From positions 124,001 through 188,000 of the forward strand of contig NZ_CP015199.1 of the NCBI RefSeq assembly GCF_001648155.1: DNA of 64,000 nucleotides. The letters run 5' to 3'. This document shows positions 27,810-36,958 of the stretch, one piece after another. Each line of letters opens with the position of its first letter. Positions within the stretch are counted from its first letter, which is position 1. A model generated the notes under the pieces. That model did no database searches and had not been told where the DNA came from. It was given only the letters and a program-made list of their open reading frames with translations. The stretch is from Chryseobacterium glaciei. Lineage in GTDB: Bacteria; Bacteroidota; Bacteroidia; Flavobacteriales; Weeksellaceae. Made by a program: the position numbers and the translations under genes.

Positions 27810-28239
27810 TTAGAGTTTGCTAAGAAATCAAATTGATTTTGATAATCAAAGAATTGTTACAATATTTTATTGAATAAATTTGGAACACGGCAAATTAATG
27901 CTATAAATCAACTGTCAACTCAATGAGCAACAGCGATGAAAATAAAATACATATAGACCAAATGTGGAGATTGTTCGTGGGATATTTTAACGACAATGTT
28001 TTACATCGGTACTATACTTTACAAATTGGTGTTGCTTTAAAGCAAAATTTTGAAATAAGCCTTGCAACATTTATATTATTGTAAGGCTTTATTTTCGTAT
28101 TTAAATAATTGATATTAAATCTGATGCTATTTTTAGAAAACATTTTACATATCTCTAATTTCTTCCTAGGATTAATACTAAATCCTTTGTGAAAATTGAA
28201 TTCACCCTGTGTAATCGATTTACAAAAGTAGAAGCTCTC
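27810..28239. other. Decayed intergenic stretch
   Basis: It contains a 53-codon ATG-started frame at 27923-28084 (MSNSDENKIHIDQMWRLFVG...) with no recognised relatives and no other supported feature. Confidence 0.4.
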
Positions 28240-28420
28240 TGTGGATTTTTACCATATACATTTTTCACCCGTTAGTACTTGTTGGAGTCATACTGGCTGT
28301 AAGAAACTGGTCGATTGAGCCCTGCATAAAACATCTGGTTGTAATGCCATTAATAGTATTAAAAAGCTTTGTGTTTGGAACACTTATTTTACTAATCCTT
28401 GGAATCAATAACATAATTTA
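28240..28420 (+). pseudogene. 3' end of an acyltransferase-3-like membrane protein
   Basis: The frame HPLVLVGVILAVRNWSIEPC then VVMPLIVLKSFVFGTLILLI ends at TAA 28418-28420. It reads like the last two membrane helices of acyltransferase-3 family proteins, where the penultimate helix starts IFHPLV. A VDFYxIHF-like piece just upstream is out of frame. The rest of the ~370-residue gene is missing. Confidence 0.45.
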
Positions 28421-28465
28421 ATGATATTTCAATATTTAAAAAAAACGTTATTGCTGTGCTCTAAA

Positions 28466-29866
28466 TTAATCCACAGTTGTTTTTTTGACCTTGATAAGAA
28501 TTACTGAAAAGGAAGCCAGTAAAAATAAAACACCAGCCATAACAATAGCATTTGAAGGGTTGCTGCCTAAAAAACATTTGTAAATAAATCCAAAAGAAAC
28601 TGTCTGAATCAGCATCGGAATGACGATCATCATATTGATCACCCCCATATAAACTCCCCTCTTGTTTGAAGGAATCGATGGAGAAACCATCGAATACGGT
28701 AACCCCATCATTGCAGCCCATCCAATTCCAAAGAGAACCATCGGTAATAATATCAAATATTCATTGTGAATGAATGGTAGGATTAGTAATGATATTCCTG
28801 TTGCCAAGAGACAAAATACATATACATTTTTGGAAGAATATTTAAGAGCAAAAGGAATCAGAAGCAGTGCTGAGATCATCGTTATAAAATTATAAAAACC
28901 ATTCATCAGTCCTGTCTGACCGACTGCTGTTTCTACCAAACGAAGTATATTATGAGCCCATTCTATTTCAGTTGAATTTCCCAAACCAGTCTTCGAAAGT
29001 GCAATAATATGTTTAGCTTTTACCTCATCATTTTCAGAAACGTGATACAAGGTCTGCTTGATCATTGGAGTGACAAACTGCCAATAGCAGAACAGTGCAT
29101 ACCATTGAAATAAATAGACCAGAGCCAACTGCCAGAGTATTTTTGGCATATTGACAATAGACGTAAAAATATCAACAAATGGTGTAAAAACTGTATCTTT
29201 TTCTTTTTCCGCTTTCAACTTTACAAGTTCTTCTTCCGTTGGTGGAATTTCCGGTGTTTTGTACACAGACCATACCACAGAAGCAATGGAACAGAAAGAA
29301 CCTAAGAAAAATGAATAATAGACCCAAGCAGGAATACCCCCCGATTCCGAAGTTCCACCGAAATATTTTTGAAAAACAAATAAGGAAAGGTTTGCCAGCG
29401 TAATTCCACCACCTACAAACAGACTCTGCATCTGAAAACCATAGGTCTGCTGTTCTTCTGGAAGTTTATCGCCAATAAAAGCTCGGTATGGTTCCATTGC
29501 GGTATTATTTGCAGCATCCAAAATCCACAGTAATCCTACCGCCATCCAAATTGAAGAACTGAATGGAAAAACGAATAATGCCAAACTGCAAAATACTGCA
29601 CCCAGCAAGAAAAAGGGTTTGCGGCGTCCCCATTTTACACTCCACGTTTTATCACTTATTGCCCCGATCAATGGTTGAATAAGTAATCCTGTAACAGGAC
29701 CTGCCAAATTGAGAATAGGAAGTTGATCTGCGTGAGCACCTAAAAATGAATACAATGGATTTACAGCAGTTTGCTGAAGCCCAAAACTATACTGAATCCC
29801 AAAAAATCCAACATTCATATTCCATATCTGCCAAAAACTCAGTCTTGGTATTATTTTCTTATTCAT
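28466..29866 (-). CDS. MFS sugar transporter (SLC45/sucrose-symporter-like)
   Basis: 466 residues with 12 predicted helices. The opening SFWQIWNMNVGFFGIQYSFG and the loop GAISDKTWSVKWGRRKPFFLLG (the RWGRRRP motif) are hallmarks of the GPH/SLC45-type disaccharide:proton symporters. It is the last gene of a TonB receptor-glycosidase-kinase-transporter cluster, so it probably brings sucrose or a similar disaccharide across the inner membrane. It lies 3 bp after the kinase-like gene. Confidence 0.85.
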   Translation of the reverse strand: MNKKIIPRLSFWQIWNMNVGFFGIQYSFGLQQTAVNPLYSFLGAHADQLPILNLAGPVTGLLIQPLIGAISDKTWSVKWGRRKPFFLLGAVFCSLALFVFPFSSSIWMAVGLLWILDAANNTAMEPYRAFIGDKLPEEQQTYGFQMQSLFVGGGITLANLSLFVFQKYFGGTSESGGIPAWVYYSFFLGSFCSIASVVWSVYKTPEIPPTEEELVKLKAEKEKDTVFTPFVDIFTSIVNMPKILWQLALVYLFQWYALFCYWQFVTPMIKQTLYHVSENDEVKAKHIIALSKTGLGNSTEIEWAHNILRLVETAVGQTGLMNGFYNFITMISALLLIPFALKYSSKNVYVFCLLATGISLLILPFIHNEYLILLPMVLFGIGWAAMMGLPYSMVSPSIPSNKRGVYMGVINMMIVIPMLIQTVSFGFIYKCFLGSNPSNAIVMAGVLFLLASFSVILIKVKKTTVD

Positions 29867-29869
29867 CGC

Positions 29870-30508
29870 TTATGACTTTATAATTTGATAGTTCTTATCA
29901 AGTACGATATCCGCCTTTTCTTTGAATTCACGGATGATGTTGTGTTCAATATCCAAAACTTTTTCAACAAAATCACTCTGCTCATCACGGTTTCTTTCCA
30001 TTCGGTTTTCATATGTATCTTTATAATTACGATCTATGAAAATACTGAAATCAAAATCATCAATGTCCAATATATAAGTTCCTTCAATAATGAGAACCTG
30101 AGTACCGTCTATTGCTAGAATTTCCTCAGCGATAGAATTATTTATATAATGAACAAGGGGCTTTTCTATAAAAGATTTTCCTTCTTTAAACTGCTTTATA
30201 TTTTCCTGAATGATATTTAAATGAACTTCGTGAATTCCAACATTGTCAAGACTTTTCTGTCGGTTTTCGTGATTGCTTTTAGGAGGAAGTTTAAAATAAT
30301 CATCCATTTGTATCACTACACTTTTTATACCTTCTTCTTCCAAAACTTTTTTAAGGGCAAAGGCTGTGACCGATTTCCCGCTTCCACTTTCTCCACAAAT
30401 CCCTATAGTCCATTTTTCATTGTGATTATAATTTTCCTTTATAATTTCGTAAATATTTTCAGCTGTATCCAAATGTCTCTGTTCCAAATTAATTACATCT
30501 CCAATCAT
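29870..30508 (-). CDS. Uridine-kinase-like P-loop kinase
   Basis: 212 residues. The Walker A motif is GICGESGSGKSV (about 37-48), Walker B-like is QVLIIEGTYIL, and the lid is RNYKDTYENRMERNRDE. The fold is that of uridine kinase/phosphoribulokinase. Its position inside a sugar uptake operon suggests that it phosphorylates a sugar or nucleoside released there. That is inference; a sugar specificity cannot be read from the motifs. Confidence 0.75.
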   Translation of the reverse strand: MIGDVINLEQRHLDTAENIYEIIKENYNHNEKWTIGICGESGSGKSVTAFALKKVLEEEGIKSVVIQMDDYFKLPPKSNHENRQKSLDNVGIHEVHLNIIQENIKQFKEGKSFIEKPLVHYINNSIAEEILAIDGTQVLIIEGTYILDIDDFDFSIFIDRNYKDTYENRMERNRDEQSDFVEKVLDIEHNIIREFKEKADIVLDKNYQIIKS

Positions 30509-30565
30509 CTTTCAATCCGTTTTAAAAATAAATAGTTTTTGTTTTAAATTCATTAATCTTCAGCA

Positions 30566-31687
30566 TTATATCTTCATCAAAAGATAACCGGAGGCTGAAA
30601 AACACAGCTGATCTGTTCCTGAAGGGATCAACTGATCCGTAGAATAGTATTCTCTGAAACTCGAACCCTTCTCTGTGAGAAGTTTCTCATATTGGTTTAC
30701 AATTTTTAAAGGTATTTCATTATAGCCTCTTTTCTTTAATCCCAGACAGAGCCACCCAAGATATATAGGCCAAGAACCTCCGTTATGGAAATGATAAGGC
30801 TGATTTTTAAAGTCGTAGCTGTAATTGTTTTCTAATAAATTCCAGTCAGCATCCTTTGGAAATATGATTGGATAAAAAACAGGAAGCATCCAATGATTAA
30901 ACTCATCACTTAATTGTTCTAAAAACTGTAAAAAGGTTTCCATATTTAAATCAAAACCTAAAAGCACTGCCAAGGCATTTCCTGCAAGATCGAAGCGTTC
31001 ATCATATCCGTCAGCATTCAACGATGCCCAGAAATAAGGTTTTTCATTAGCTTTTTGATAGGCTGTTTCGTGATATTTAGTTTCTCCAGAACTGTTTTTT
31101 CTGAAATTATTTTCTATCAGTTTTTTGGTTGTTTCAGCAAAAGATTTTAGCTTTTTATCTTCATATACTTCCGCTGCATTTTTCAAAGCCCAGTATCGCA
31201 GAACATTATCATAAAGTACATAGCCTGAAGTAACATATTCGTCTGCCCAATTCCCACCTAACGGACTATACAATAAACCTTTTTGATTAAATTCCCACGT
31301 TTTTAAGCAAGAAAATGCCTGATATATTTTATCCTTTAAAGTTTCTTTTAAATCTTCATCTTTAGAATATATGATGTATTCGCAGGCTCCAATAATCCAC
31401 CAGATCGTTGCGTCTGTTCTTCCTACTAGCGTACCATAACTTGCCTTATCTCCATAAACATTGGAAGGGATCTGTCCGTTTTCGGCCTGATGATTTGCAA
31501 GAGTTTTTATAGATTTTTCCAGACCGTCCACTATCGTTTGATTTTTGATAAAAATCCCCGTGATTCCTGTCATCATAGAATCTCTTGACCATACCCTCGC
31601 ATAATTATCTTTTTTCTCCGAAGATGCCAGGATTCCCTGGTCTGAAATTGCTTGTTCTATAACGCATAAAGCTTTTTTTGTAAACAT
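30566..31687 (-). CDS. GH100-like glycoside hydrolase (probable invertase)
   Basis: 373 residues of an (alpha/alpha)6 barrel. NYARVWSRDSMMTGITGIFI carries an Arg-Asp resembling the catalytic-acid segment, and LVGRTDATIWWIIGACEYI parallels the VDSGLWWIxxLRAY motif of neutral/alkaline invertases (GH100). GGNWADEYVTSGYVLYDN and the C-terminal YHFHNGGSWPIYLGWL also fit the six-hairpin glycosidase group. No signal peptide, so it is cytoplasmic. With the TonB receptor and SLC45-like carrier, it would split imported sucrose. An amylo-1,6-glucosidase-like activity is the main alternative. Confidence 0.65.
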   Translation of the reverse strand: MFTKKALCVIEQAISDQGILASSEKKDNYARVWSRDSMMTGITGIFIKNQTIVDGLEKSIKTLANHQAENGQIPSNVYGDKASYGTLVGRTDATIWWIIGACEYIIYSKDEDLKETLKDKIYQAFSCLKTWEFNQKGLLYSPLGGNWADEYVTSGYVLYDNVLRYWALKNAAEVYEDKKLKSFAETTKKLIENNFRKNSSGETKYHETAYQKANEKPYFWASLNADGYDERFDLAGNALAVLLGFDLNMETFLQFLEQLSDEFNHWMLPVFYPIIFPKDADWNLLENNYSYDFKNQPYHFHNGGSWPIYLGWLCLGLKKRGYNEIPLKIVNQYEKLLTEKGSSFREYYSTDQLIPSGTDQLCFSASGYLLMKI

Positions 31688-31711
31688 ATAATTTTTTAAA
31701 TATGATTAAAG

Positions 31712-31740
31712 AAACTAACAGCAGAATATGCTGTTAGTTT
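31712..31740 (-). terminator. Hairpin between the TonB receptor and the glycosidase
   Basis: A perfect 12-bp stem (AAACTAACAGCA / TGCTGTTAGTTT) with a 5-nt loop, followed on the minus strand by a weak T-rich stretch. It is probably a partial terminator or stabiliser that lowers downstream expression relative to the receptor. Confidence 0.6.
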
Positions 31741-31797
31741 ATAATGTAAATTCATTTCACTATCAATAAGTGATCATCTGATGGTCATCATTCGTTA

Positions 31798-34215
31798 TTA
31801 AAAATCAAATTTCATGCTCGCTCCGAAAGTCCTTCCCGGTAGTGTTCTCGCTCTGATGATTCCATTGGTTCCCTGTAAAGTACCTTCTTCTGCCTCTGTA
31901 ATAGCCAATGCATTGAATACATTGTTGGCATTGACATTAAGCGTCAAATTTTTCAATAACCTATAAGAAATGTACGGATTTACGATCACATAACCCGGCA
32001 TAATCAGCTCATTGCTGTCCTGAGTAAACGCTTTTGTAGATCCTACCGCAAAGAAACCAAAGCTTAACTTTTCAATATTCACATTTGGATTGAAAGAGTA
32101 CATTACTTTTGGAGTTCTTCTCGGCATATTTCCGATGATGGTCTGATCTATCGCATTTTTAATTTCAGCGTGGGTATAGGTAAGTCCGGCTTTGATGTCA
32201 AAGTTTTTATTGATCTTATAGAACCCATCTAACTCTACTCCAAATGACTCATATTTATTTTCTGTTCTAAGCTGTGTGGTCGCTTCGTAATTAGCTTCAA
32301 TTGTTCTCGCTTGAAATAAGGTCGTATTCAGGAAATAATTCGCACCTCTTAATTTGTAACCTACTTCGATCTGATTGAGTTTATTTACTTTTACTGCATC
32401 TAAAGCTGGATCATCATTATTCGTGTAGTTATAGCCTGCAAAAAGAATTCTGTCGGCAGAAGCACTTCCACCCTGACTTACCCTTGCAAAAACTGCATTA
32501 CGGGAATTTAAAGCATAGTTTGCCCCAAATGAATATCCGAAAATACCATATTTGTAATCAACAGGAACATTTCCGTTCACGACTTCCACTGAAAGTTCGG
32601 GTGTTTCCAAAGTTCCGTTTTGATTAATGTCTATTGCACCTTTCGTATTCTGCGTCCCTGAGAAACTTCCCGTAACATTTCCGAAATCATATCTTGCTCC
32701 AAAATCCAACGTCAATTTTTCAATCGGATTTATTTCCACCTGAGCGTGTGGAGCTATCACTGAGTATTTGGTATCGTAAATTCTGTTCACGCCGCCAAAA
32801 GCCGGAACACCGTAATTTAGAAGTCCGTTATCTGTAATTTTAGTTCCTGTAGGGCTCAAAACATCCACTAATCTGGCATTATTATCAGAGACTTCCATCA
32901 GATAAGTATTCCAGTTCCAAGAGAGATTGATGTTTTGTGAGCTGTTGTAAACGCCGGTATTCAACTTTACTTTGTTCCATTTTTTACTGACATTAACATC
33001 GCTGAAAAAGTTGTTCAGATTATTTATTTTAGTGTTGAACAAAACCGTTTTCATATATTTTGCATTGCTGTCAACCGCTGTATTGGTTCCTGCATATACT
33101 GCGCTTCCGTAACCTATAACAGATTCCAAAATTTCAGATTTACTTCCAACTGATGCCGGAAACGGTGCTAAAAACTGACCGTCGTTTGCTGCATATCTTG
33201 CTTTAGCATCGACTTTCCAACCGGAACCGAAATCATAATTAAATTCAAACCCAACTGTTTTTGAGACGGAATGCATTCCGTCACGAATATCACTTTTCAA
33301 AATCTGTCCGTTTGCGCCAAGCGTAACATCATTTTTGAAGTTGGAAGACTGTAAAGCGCCAGTTAGGATATTATAATTGCTGAGAGAGCTGTAATCCGGA
33401 TTCGAATCTGAGCCTGAAACTGCAATAGGCATCGGCATATAAGCTGCTGTACGGTCGTCTAGATATTTACCATAAATTCTGACACTTCCCTTTTCGAATT
33501 TCTTTAATAATGATAAACGAAACTGTCCTCCGTTATTGGAAGTATAGCCCGTTTTTCTGGGTCCGTCTCCTCCTCTGTAGAAGCCACCAACTCCAATGAA
33601 AAAATCTTTGCCAAGCCGTGTTCCATAATCGATATCTGTTCTGAAGTTTTTATAATTCAGACCAACCTGCTGGGTGATACTACCTCCTTCCTTTTCACCC
33701 GTTTTCGTAATAAAGTTAATGATCCCGGCTGGTGAATTAGATGCAAAAACAGATGCAGAACCTCCTCTCAATGCTTCAACCCGAGATACAAAAGAATCAA
33801 ATCTTGTAAACTGATCCTGTGTTCCAAAAGCAATATCTCCAAACTGCATTACGGGAAGACCATCTTCCTGAATTAAAAGATACCTAGATCCTCCAGCAGA
33901 AACAGGAACCCCTCTCACAGTAATGTTCGAGTTACCCTCACCTCCTGAAGATTCGGCGCGTATTCCCGGAATGGTTCTGAAAATCTCAGCAGTGGTTCTT
34001 GGTGCAGCATTGATAATATCCGCTTGTTTTAAAGTAGAAATTGAAGTACTGGTCTTGATCGAAGATTTAGGATTAGAGTTACCTGTAATCACAACTTCGT
34101 CTATCACCTTATCTCGGGTTGATATTGTATCAGTAACAGTATTCTGAGAGAACATAAAGGCTGCAATATTCATTGTCCCGAAAATCAGTAATTTCTTTAT
34201 TACTTGTGATTCCAT
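31798..34215 (-). CDS. TonB-dependent receptor, probable sugar transporter
   Basis: 805 residues. A signal peptide is followed by a plug domain (TAEIFRTIPGIRAESSGGEG, ITVRGVPVSAGG, QDGLPVMQFGD-like, VEALRGGSASVFASNSPAGI) and a 22-strand barrel ending in aromatic FGASMKFDF. There is no carboxypeptidase-like N-terminal extension and no SusD partner next to it, so this is a stand-alone receptor rather than a SusCD pair. It is divergent from a LacI regulator with a LacI-type operator between them. The substrate is probably a disaccharide (inferred from neighbours). A -7 box TACTTTTG lies at 34242-34249 (minus). Confidence 0.88.
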   Translation of the reverse strand: MESQVIKKLLIFGTMNIAAFMFSQNTVTDTISTRDKVIDEVVITGNSNPKSSIKTSTSISTLKQADIINAAPRTTAEIFRTIPGIRAESSGGEGNSNITVRGVPVSAGGSRYLLIQEDGLPVMQFGDIAFGTQDQFTRFDSFVSRVEALRGGSASVFASNSPAGIINFITKTGEKEGGSITQQVGLNYKNFRTDIDYGTRLGKDFFIGVGGFYRGGDGPRKTGYTSNNGGQFRLSLLKKFEKGSVRIYGKYLDDRTAAYMPMPIAVSGSDSNPDYSSLSNYNILTGALQSSNFKNDVTLGANGQILKSDIRDGMHSVSKTVGFEFNYDFGSGWKVDAKARYAANDGQFLAPFPASVGSKSEILESVIGYGSAVYAGTNTAVDSNAKYMKTVLFNTKINNLNNFFSDVNVSKKWNKVKLNTGVYNSSQNINLSWNWNTYLMEVSDNNARLVDVLSPTGTKITDNGLLNYGVPAFGGVNRIYDTKYSVIAPHAQVEINPIEKLTLDFGARYDFGNVTGSFSGTQNTKGAIDINQNGTLETPELSVEVVNGNVPVDYKYGIFGYSFGANYALNSRNAVFARVSQGGSASADRILFAGYNYTNNDDPALDAVKVNKLNQIEVGYKLRGANYFLNTTLFQARTIEANYEATTQLRTENKYESFGVELDGFYKINKNFDIKAGLTYTHAEIKNAIDQTIIGNMPRRTPKVMYSFNPNVNIEKLSFGFFAVGSTKAFTQDSNELIMPGYVIVNPYISYRLLKNLTLNVNANNVFNALAITEAEEGTLQGTNGIIRARTLPGRTFGASMKFDF

Positions 34216-34316
34216 AATATTTCTTAGTTTTTGTTATGTCTCAAAAGTATTTTTTTTAGGGTATCAAAAATTGATTTTAAACAAACTGTTAACAGCGTAT
34301 TAATTTCAAACGATTG

Positions 34317-34330
34317 CGCAAACGGTTGCG
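34317..34330. promoter_or_regulatory. LacI-type operator
   Basis: CGCAAACGGTTGCG: a 14-bp inverted repeat (6 of 7 pairs) with central CG, the form bound by LacI/GalR proteins. An adjoining half-overlapping palindrome TTGCGCAA lies at 34314-34321. It sits in the 220-bp gap between the divergent TonB receptor and lacI-like genes. Confidence 0.65.
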
Positions 34331-34456
34331 GTTGGTAACTTTAAAATATATTAACTTTTAATTAACAAATACATTGTATTTATTTAACAAATATTAACAA
34401 AATACTATTACGTAATTATTCTTATTTTCTCCCAATAATTGAGACGAACAATCAAA

Positions 34457-35431
34457 ATGAAAAGAACGACCATAAAAGACCTTGCTGAGATGCTTAATAT
34501 TAGTACCTCAACAGTTTCGAGAGCATTGAAGGATCATCCTGACATTAGTAGTTCTGTTAAGCTCAAGGTCAGAGAAGCTGCTGAAACATTTAATTATGTT
34601 CCCAATGATTTCGCCATCAACTTTAGAAAAAAGTCTTCTAAAGTTATCGGTCTTATTGTTCCTGAGATATCGATGTTTTTTATACCCTCCATCATTAGGG
34701 GAATTTCCTCTGTACTTAATAAGGAAGGATATCATTTTTTCATCCTTTCTTCTGACGATACTTCTGCAACAGAAGAACAAAATATACAAACCTGTATTAA
34801 CTCCAGAGTAGATGGTATTCTTGTTTCTCTCACAAAAGAAACGAAAGACTTTCAACATTTTCAAAAAGTAAAGGAAATGGAAATCCCCATTGTGATTTTT
34901 GATAAGATCATACCTCACCATAGCTTCGATTCTGTGATCTTTGATAATGCAAAAAACTCGGAACTATGTGCAGAGAATCTAATAAAGAATGGCTGTAAGA
35001 ATATATTAGCAATTTTTGGTGATGAAAGTCTCGATATCACACAAACGAGAATGGATTCTTTCTTAAAAAAAATCGGGGAGTTTCCGGAAATTGAATGCAA
35101 AACAATATTTTGTGAGTCTGCAGATGTAGTAAAAGAAAAACTTGATATTCTTTTGAGTCAAAATAATTTTGATGGCTTTTTTGCGATGAGCGACGAAACT
35201 TTAATTGGACTTCATAGTTCCCTAATTAAAACAAATCTCCACAACAGTAACATAAAAGTGATTGCAATAAGTGAAGGTACACTTCCAAAATATCTTGACG
35301 AATCTTACCAATTTCAAATTAATGATGGATATAAAATGGGGATTATTGCAGCATCCGAATTACTTAAAATTATAAATAAAGTAGATGATGATGGTAGTAC
35401 GAGACGTCTTCCTACTACACATCTCATATAA
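34457..35431 (+). CDS. LacI-family transcriptional regulator
   Basis: 324 residues from ATG at 34457 (TTG six codons upstream is less likely). The N-terminal LacI HTH with hinge reads TTIKDLAEMLNISTSTVSRAL and DHPDISSSVKLKVREAAETF. The periplasmic-binding-like domain follows (KVIGLIVPEISMFF, VDGILVSLTKET, NGCKNILAIFGDES). The end (RRLPTTHLI) is a little short: relatives normally run on to an IRxST-like tail, so the last ~10 residues may be lost. It is divergent from the sugar operon and probably represses it until a sugar binds. Confidence 0.88.
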   Translation: MKRTTIKDLAEMLNISTSTVSRALKDHPDISSSVKLKVREAAETFNYVPNDFAINFRKKSSKVIGLIVPEISMFFIPSIIRGISSVLNKEGYHFFILSSDDTSATEEQNIQTCINSRVDGILVSLTKETKDFQHFQKVKEMEIPIVIFDKIIPHHSFDSVIFDNAKNSELCAENLIKNGCKNILAIFGDESLDITQTRMDSFLKKIGEFPEIECKTIFCESADVVKEKLDILLSQNNFDGFFAMSDETLIGLHSSLIKTNLHNSNIKVIAISEGTLPKYLDESYQFQINDGYKMGIIAASELLKIINKVDDDGSTRRLPTTHLI

Positions 35432-35470
35432 TTACCTTAAAGCTGTTTACTACAAGGAAAAAATAGGGAA

Positions 35471-35699
35471 AATGCATTGGAAGCTTACAGAATTTTATAG
35501 CAGGAGTCTGGCGATCTAATGTATTTGGATATTCAGATACCAAATCTGAACGGAATTGAATCTCTTAAATCATTAAATAAAAGGTCTAACAGTTTTCATT
35601 ACCGCTTATCGTGAATATACCATTGAAGGATTCGAATTGGAGGCTGCTGATTATTTATTGAAGCCCATGACATTTGAACGATTTTTCAAATCAGTTTAA
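35471..35699 (+). pseudogene. LytTR-type response-regulator receiver-domain remnant
   Basis: LMYLDIQIPNLNGIESLKSL (phospho-acceptor Asp region) is followed in the next frame by VFITAYREYTIEGFELEAAD and YLLKPMTFERFFKSV, the canonical end of a receiver domain (T/S, Lys-Pro). A TAG interrupts the frame upstream (NALEAYRIL-stop-QESG), and a shift occurs near 35583. The gene stops at TAA 35697-35699, without a LytTR DNA-binding domain. Confidence 0.7.
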
Positions 35700-35819
35700 T
35701 TTATTATAGCAAATCAGGACGGATCAGTAATTAAAATAGTTAGTTCCTTACTGTTGACCTGAATAAATAATTAAAATCGACTGATTAATATAATGTTACA
35801 ATTTTTCAAAAATAAAAAT

Positions 35820-35833
35820 ATACCTTTCGGTAT
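35820..35833. promoter_or_regulatory. TetR operator, copy 1
   Basis: ATACC-TTTC-GGTAT, a perfect 5+5 inverted repeat with a 4-nt spacer, just upstream of the -7 box TATCTTTG at 35841-35848 of the tetR gene. The same repeat, with a different spacer sequence, precedes the thioesterase operon at 36480-36493. Confidence 0.75.
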
Positions 35834-35840
35834 TATTTCA

Positions 35841-35848
35841 TATCTTTG
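35841..35848 (+). promoter_or_regulatory. -7 promoter box of the second tetR gene
   Basis: TATCTTTG matches TAnnTTTG, 20 bp before the ATG. A TTG -33 box is not evident, and the operator occupies the spacer. Confidence 0.55.
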
Positions 35849-35867
35849 TTATACAACTATCAGATAA

Positions 35868-36461
35868 ATGACAAAGGCAGAACAAACGCGACAGTTCATT
35901 ATTGAAAAAACAGCACCTATTTTTAATAAAAAAGGTTACGCAGGTACCTCTTTGTCAGATATTACCAATGCCACAGGTTTAACTAAAGGAAGTATCTATG
36001 GGAATTTTTTAAATAAAGAAGAGGTTGGCCTTGCCGTCTTTAAGTATAATACAAAAGAACTTTCAAGAAAAACCGAAGCTTGGATCTCAAAGAAGAACAA
36101 TGCCTACGAACAGCTGATAGCATTTCTGAATTTTTACCGTGTAAATTGGAAAACTGTCTTTGAAAATGGCGGATGTCCGATTCTAAATTCAGCTGCAGAA
36201 TCCGATGATGTTATGCCTGCGATGAAAGCATTGGTAAGATCAACTTTTGAAAATTGGGAAGACTATATTTCAGCGATGATAGATGAAGGTAGACAGAAAG
36301 AACTATTTAAAAAGGAAATTAATGTTCCTGAATACTCTAAATTATTCATTATGATGATAGAAGGAGGGATTTTGTTTGCGAAAATTTCAGATGATCCGGC
36401 AGATCTTTACTTAGTGTTGAACAGAATTAAGAAAATCATTGATGTGGAAATTATAAAGTAA
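35868..36461 (+). CDS. TetR-family repressor of the thioesterase/KAS/thiolase operon
   Basis: 197 residues. The TetR HTH (APIFNKKGYAGTSLSDITNA, LTKGSIYGNFLNKEEVGL) is followed by a helical ligand domain with FENGGCPILNSAAESDDVMP, a pattern of the TetR_C group near AcrR/YxaF proteins. It is encoded just before the operon it probably controls, and ATACC-n4-GGTAT stands in front of both units. An acyl-CoA or related metabolite would be a reasonable effector, by analogy with fatty-acid TetR regulators; this is inference. Confidence 0.9.
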   Translation: MTKAEQTRQFIIEKTAPIFNKKGYAGTSLSDITNATGLTKGSIYGNFLNKEEVGLAVFKYNTKELSRKTEAWISKKNNAYEQLIAFLNFYRVNWKTVFENGGCPILNSAAESDDVMPAMKALVRSTFENWEDYISAMIDEGRQKELFKKEINVPEYSKLFIMMIEGGILFAKISDDPADLYLVLNRIKKIIDVEIIK

Positions 36462-36479
36462 AATTTTTTACCCATAAAA

Positions 36480-36493
36480 ATACCGATTGGTAT
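36480..36493. promoter_or_regulatory. TetR operator, copy 2
   Basis: ATACC-GATT-GGTAT, the same 14-bp inverted-repeat architecture as 35820-35833, 30 bp before the thioesterase ATG. Only the spacer differs. Confidence 0.75.
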
Positions 36494-36523
36494 ATTTTAT
36501 TGATCATTAAAAACAAAAAAAAT

Positions 36524-36958
36524 ATGACACCACTAGAAAAAATCAAATCCTATAGAGGAAAAGAATTTACTGAATCACCATCGCCATTTATGCGTTGGTT
36601 GAATCCAATCATTGTTGCGGCGGAGCCGGGAAAACTGGAATTCACTTACCGAATTTGCCCGGAGTGGTTAAATCCTGTAGGTAATCTTCATGGAGGTGTT
36701 ACAGCTGATATCATAGATGATATCATTGGTGCAACAATGTTTTCATTGGATGAGCCCTATTTCTATACTACAATTAATAATGTTATTGATTATTTTTCTC
36801 CAGTGGCAGGTGACGAAATTATCATTGCAAAAACGACTATTGTAAAAAAAGGAAAACAATTTATCAATGCCGAATGCGAAATCTGGAACAGTGACAAAAG
36901 CAGATTAATAGCTAAAGGCTCTTCCAATTTATTTAAAACAGAAATTAAAAAAAACTAA
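36524..36958 (+). CDS. PaaI-family hotdog thioesterase
   Basis: 144 residues from ATG at 36524. Single hotdog fold: PEWLNPVGNLHGGVTADIID (the Asn/HGG motif around the central helix), TTINNVIDYFSPVAGDEIII, then AECEIWNSDKSRLIAKGSS. It hydrolyses acyl-CoA (often phenylacetyl- or short-chain types) to free acid and CoA. It is the first gene of a five-gene operon, and its TAA overlaps the next ATG (TAATG), so translation is coupled. Confidence 0.85.
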   Translation: MTPLEKIKSYRGKEFTESPSPFMRWLNPIIVAAEPGKLEFTYRICPEWLNPVGNLHGGVTADIIDDIIGATMFSLDEPYFYTTINNVIDYFSPVAGDEIIIAKTTIVKKGKQFINAECEIWNSDKSRLIAKGSSNLFKTEIKKN

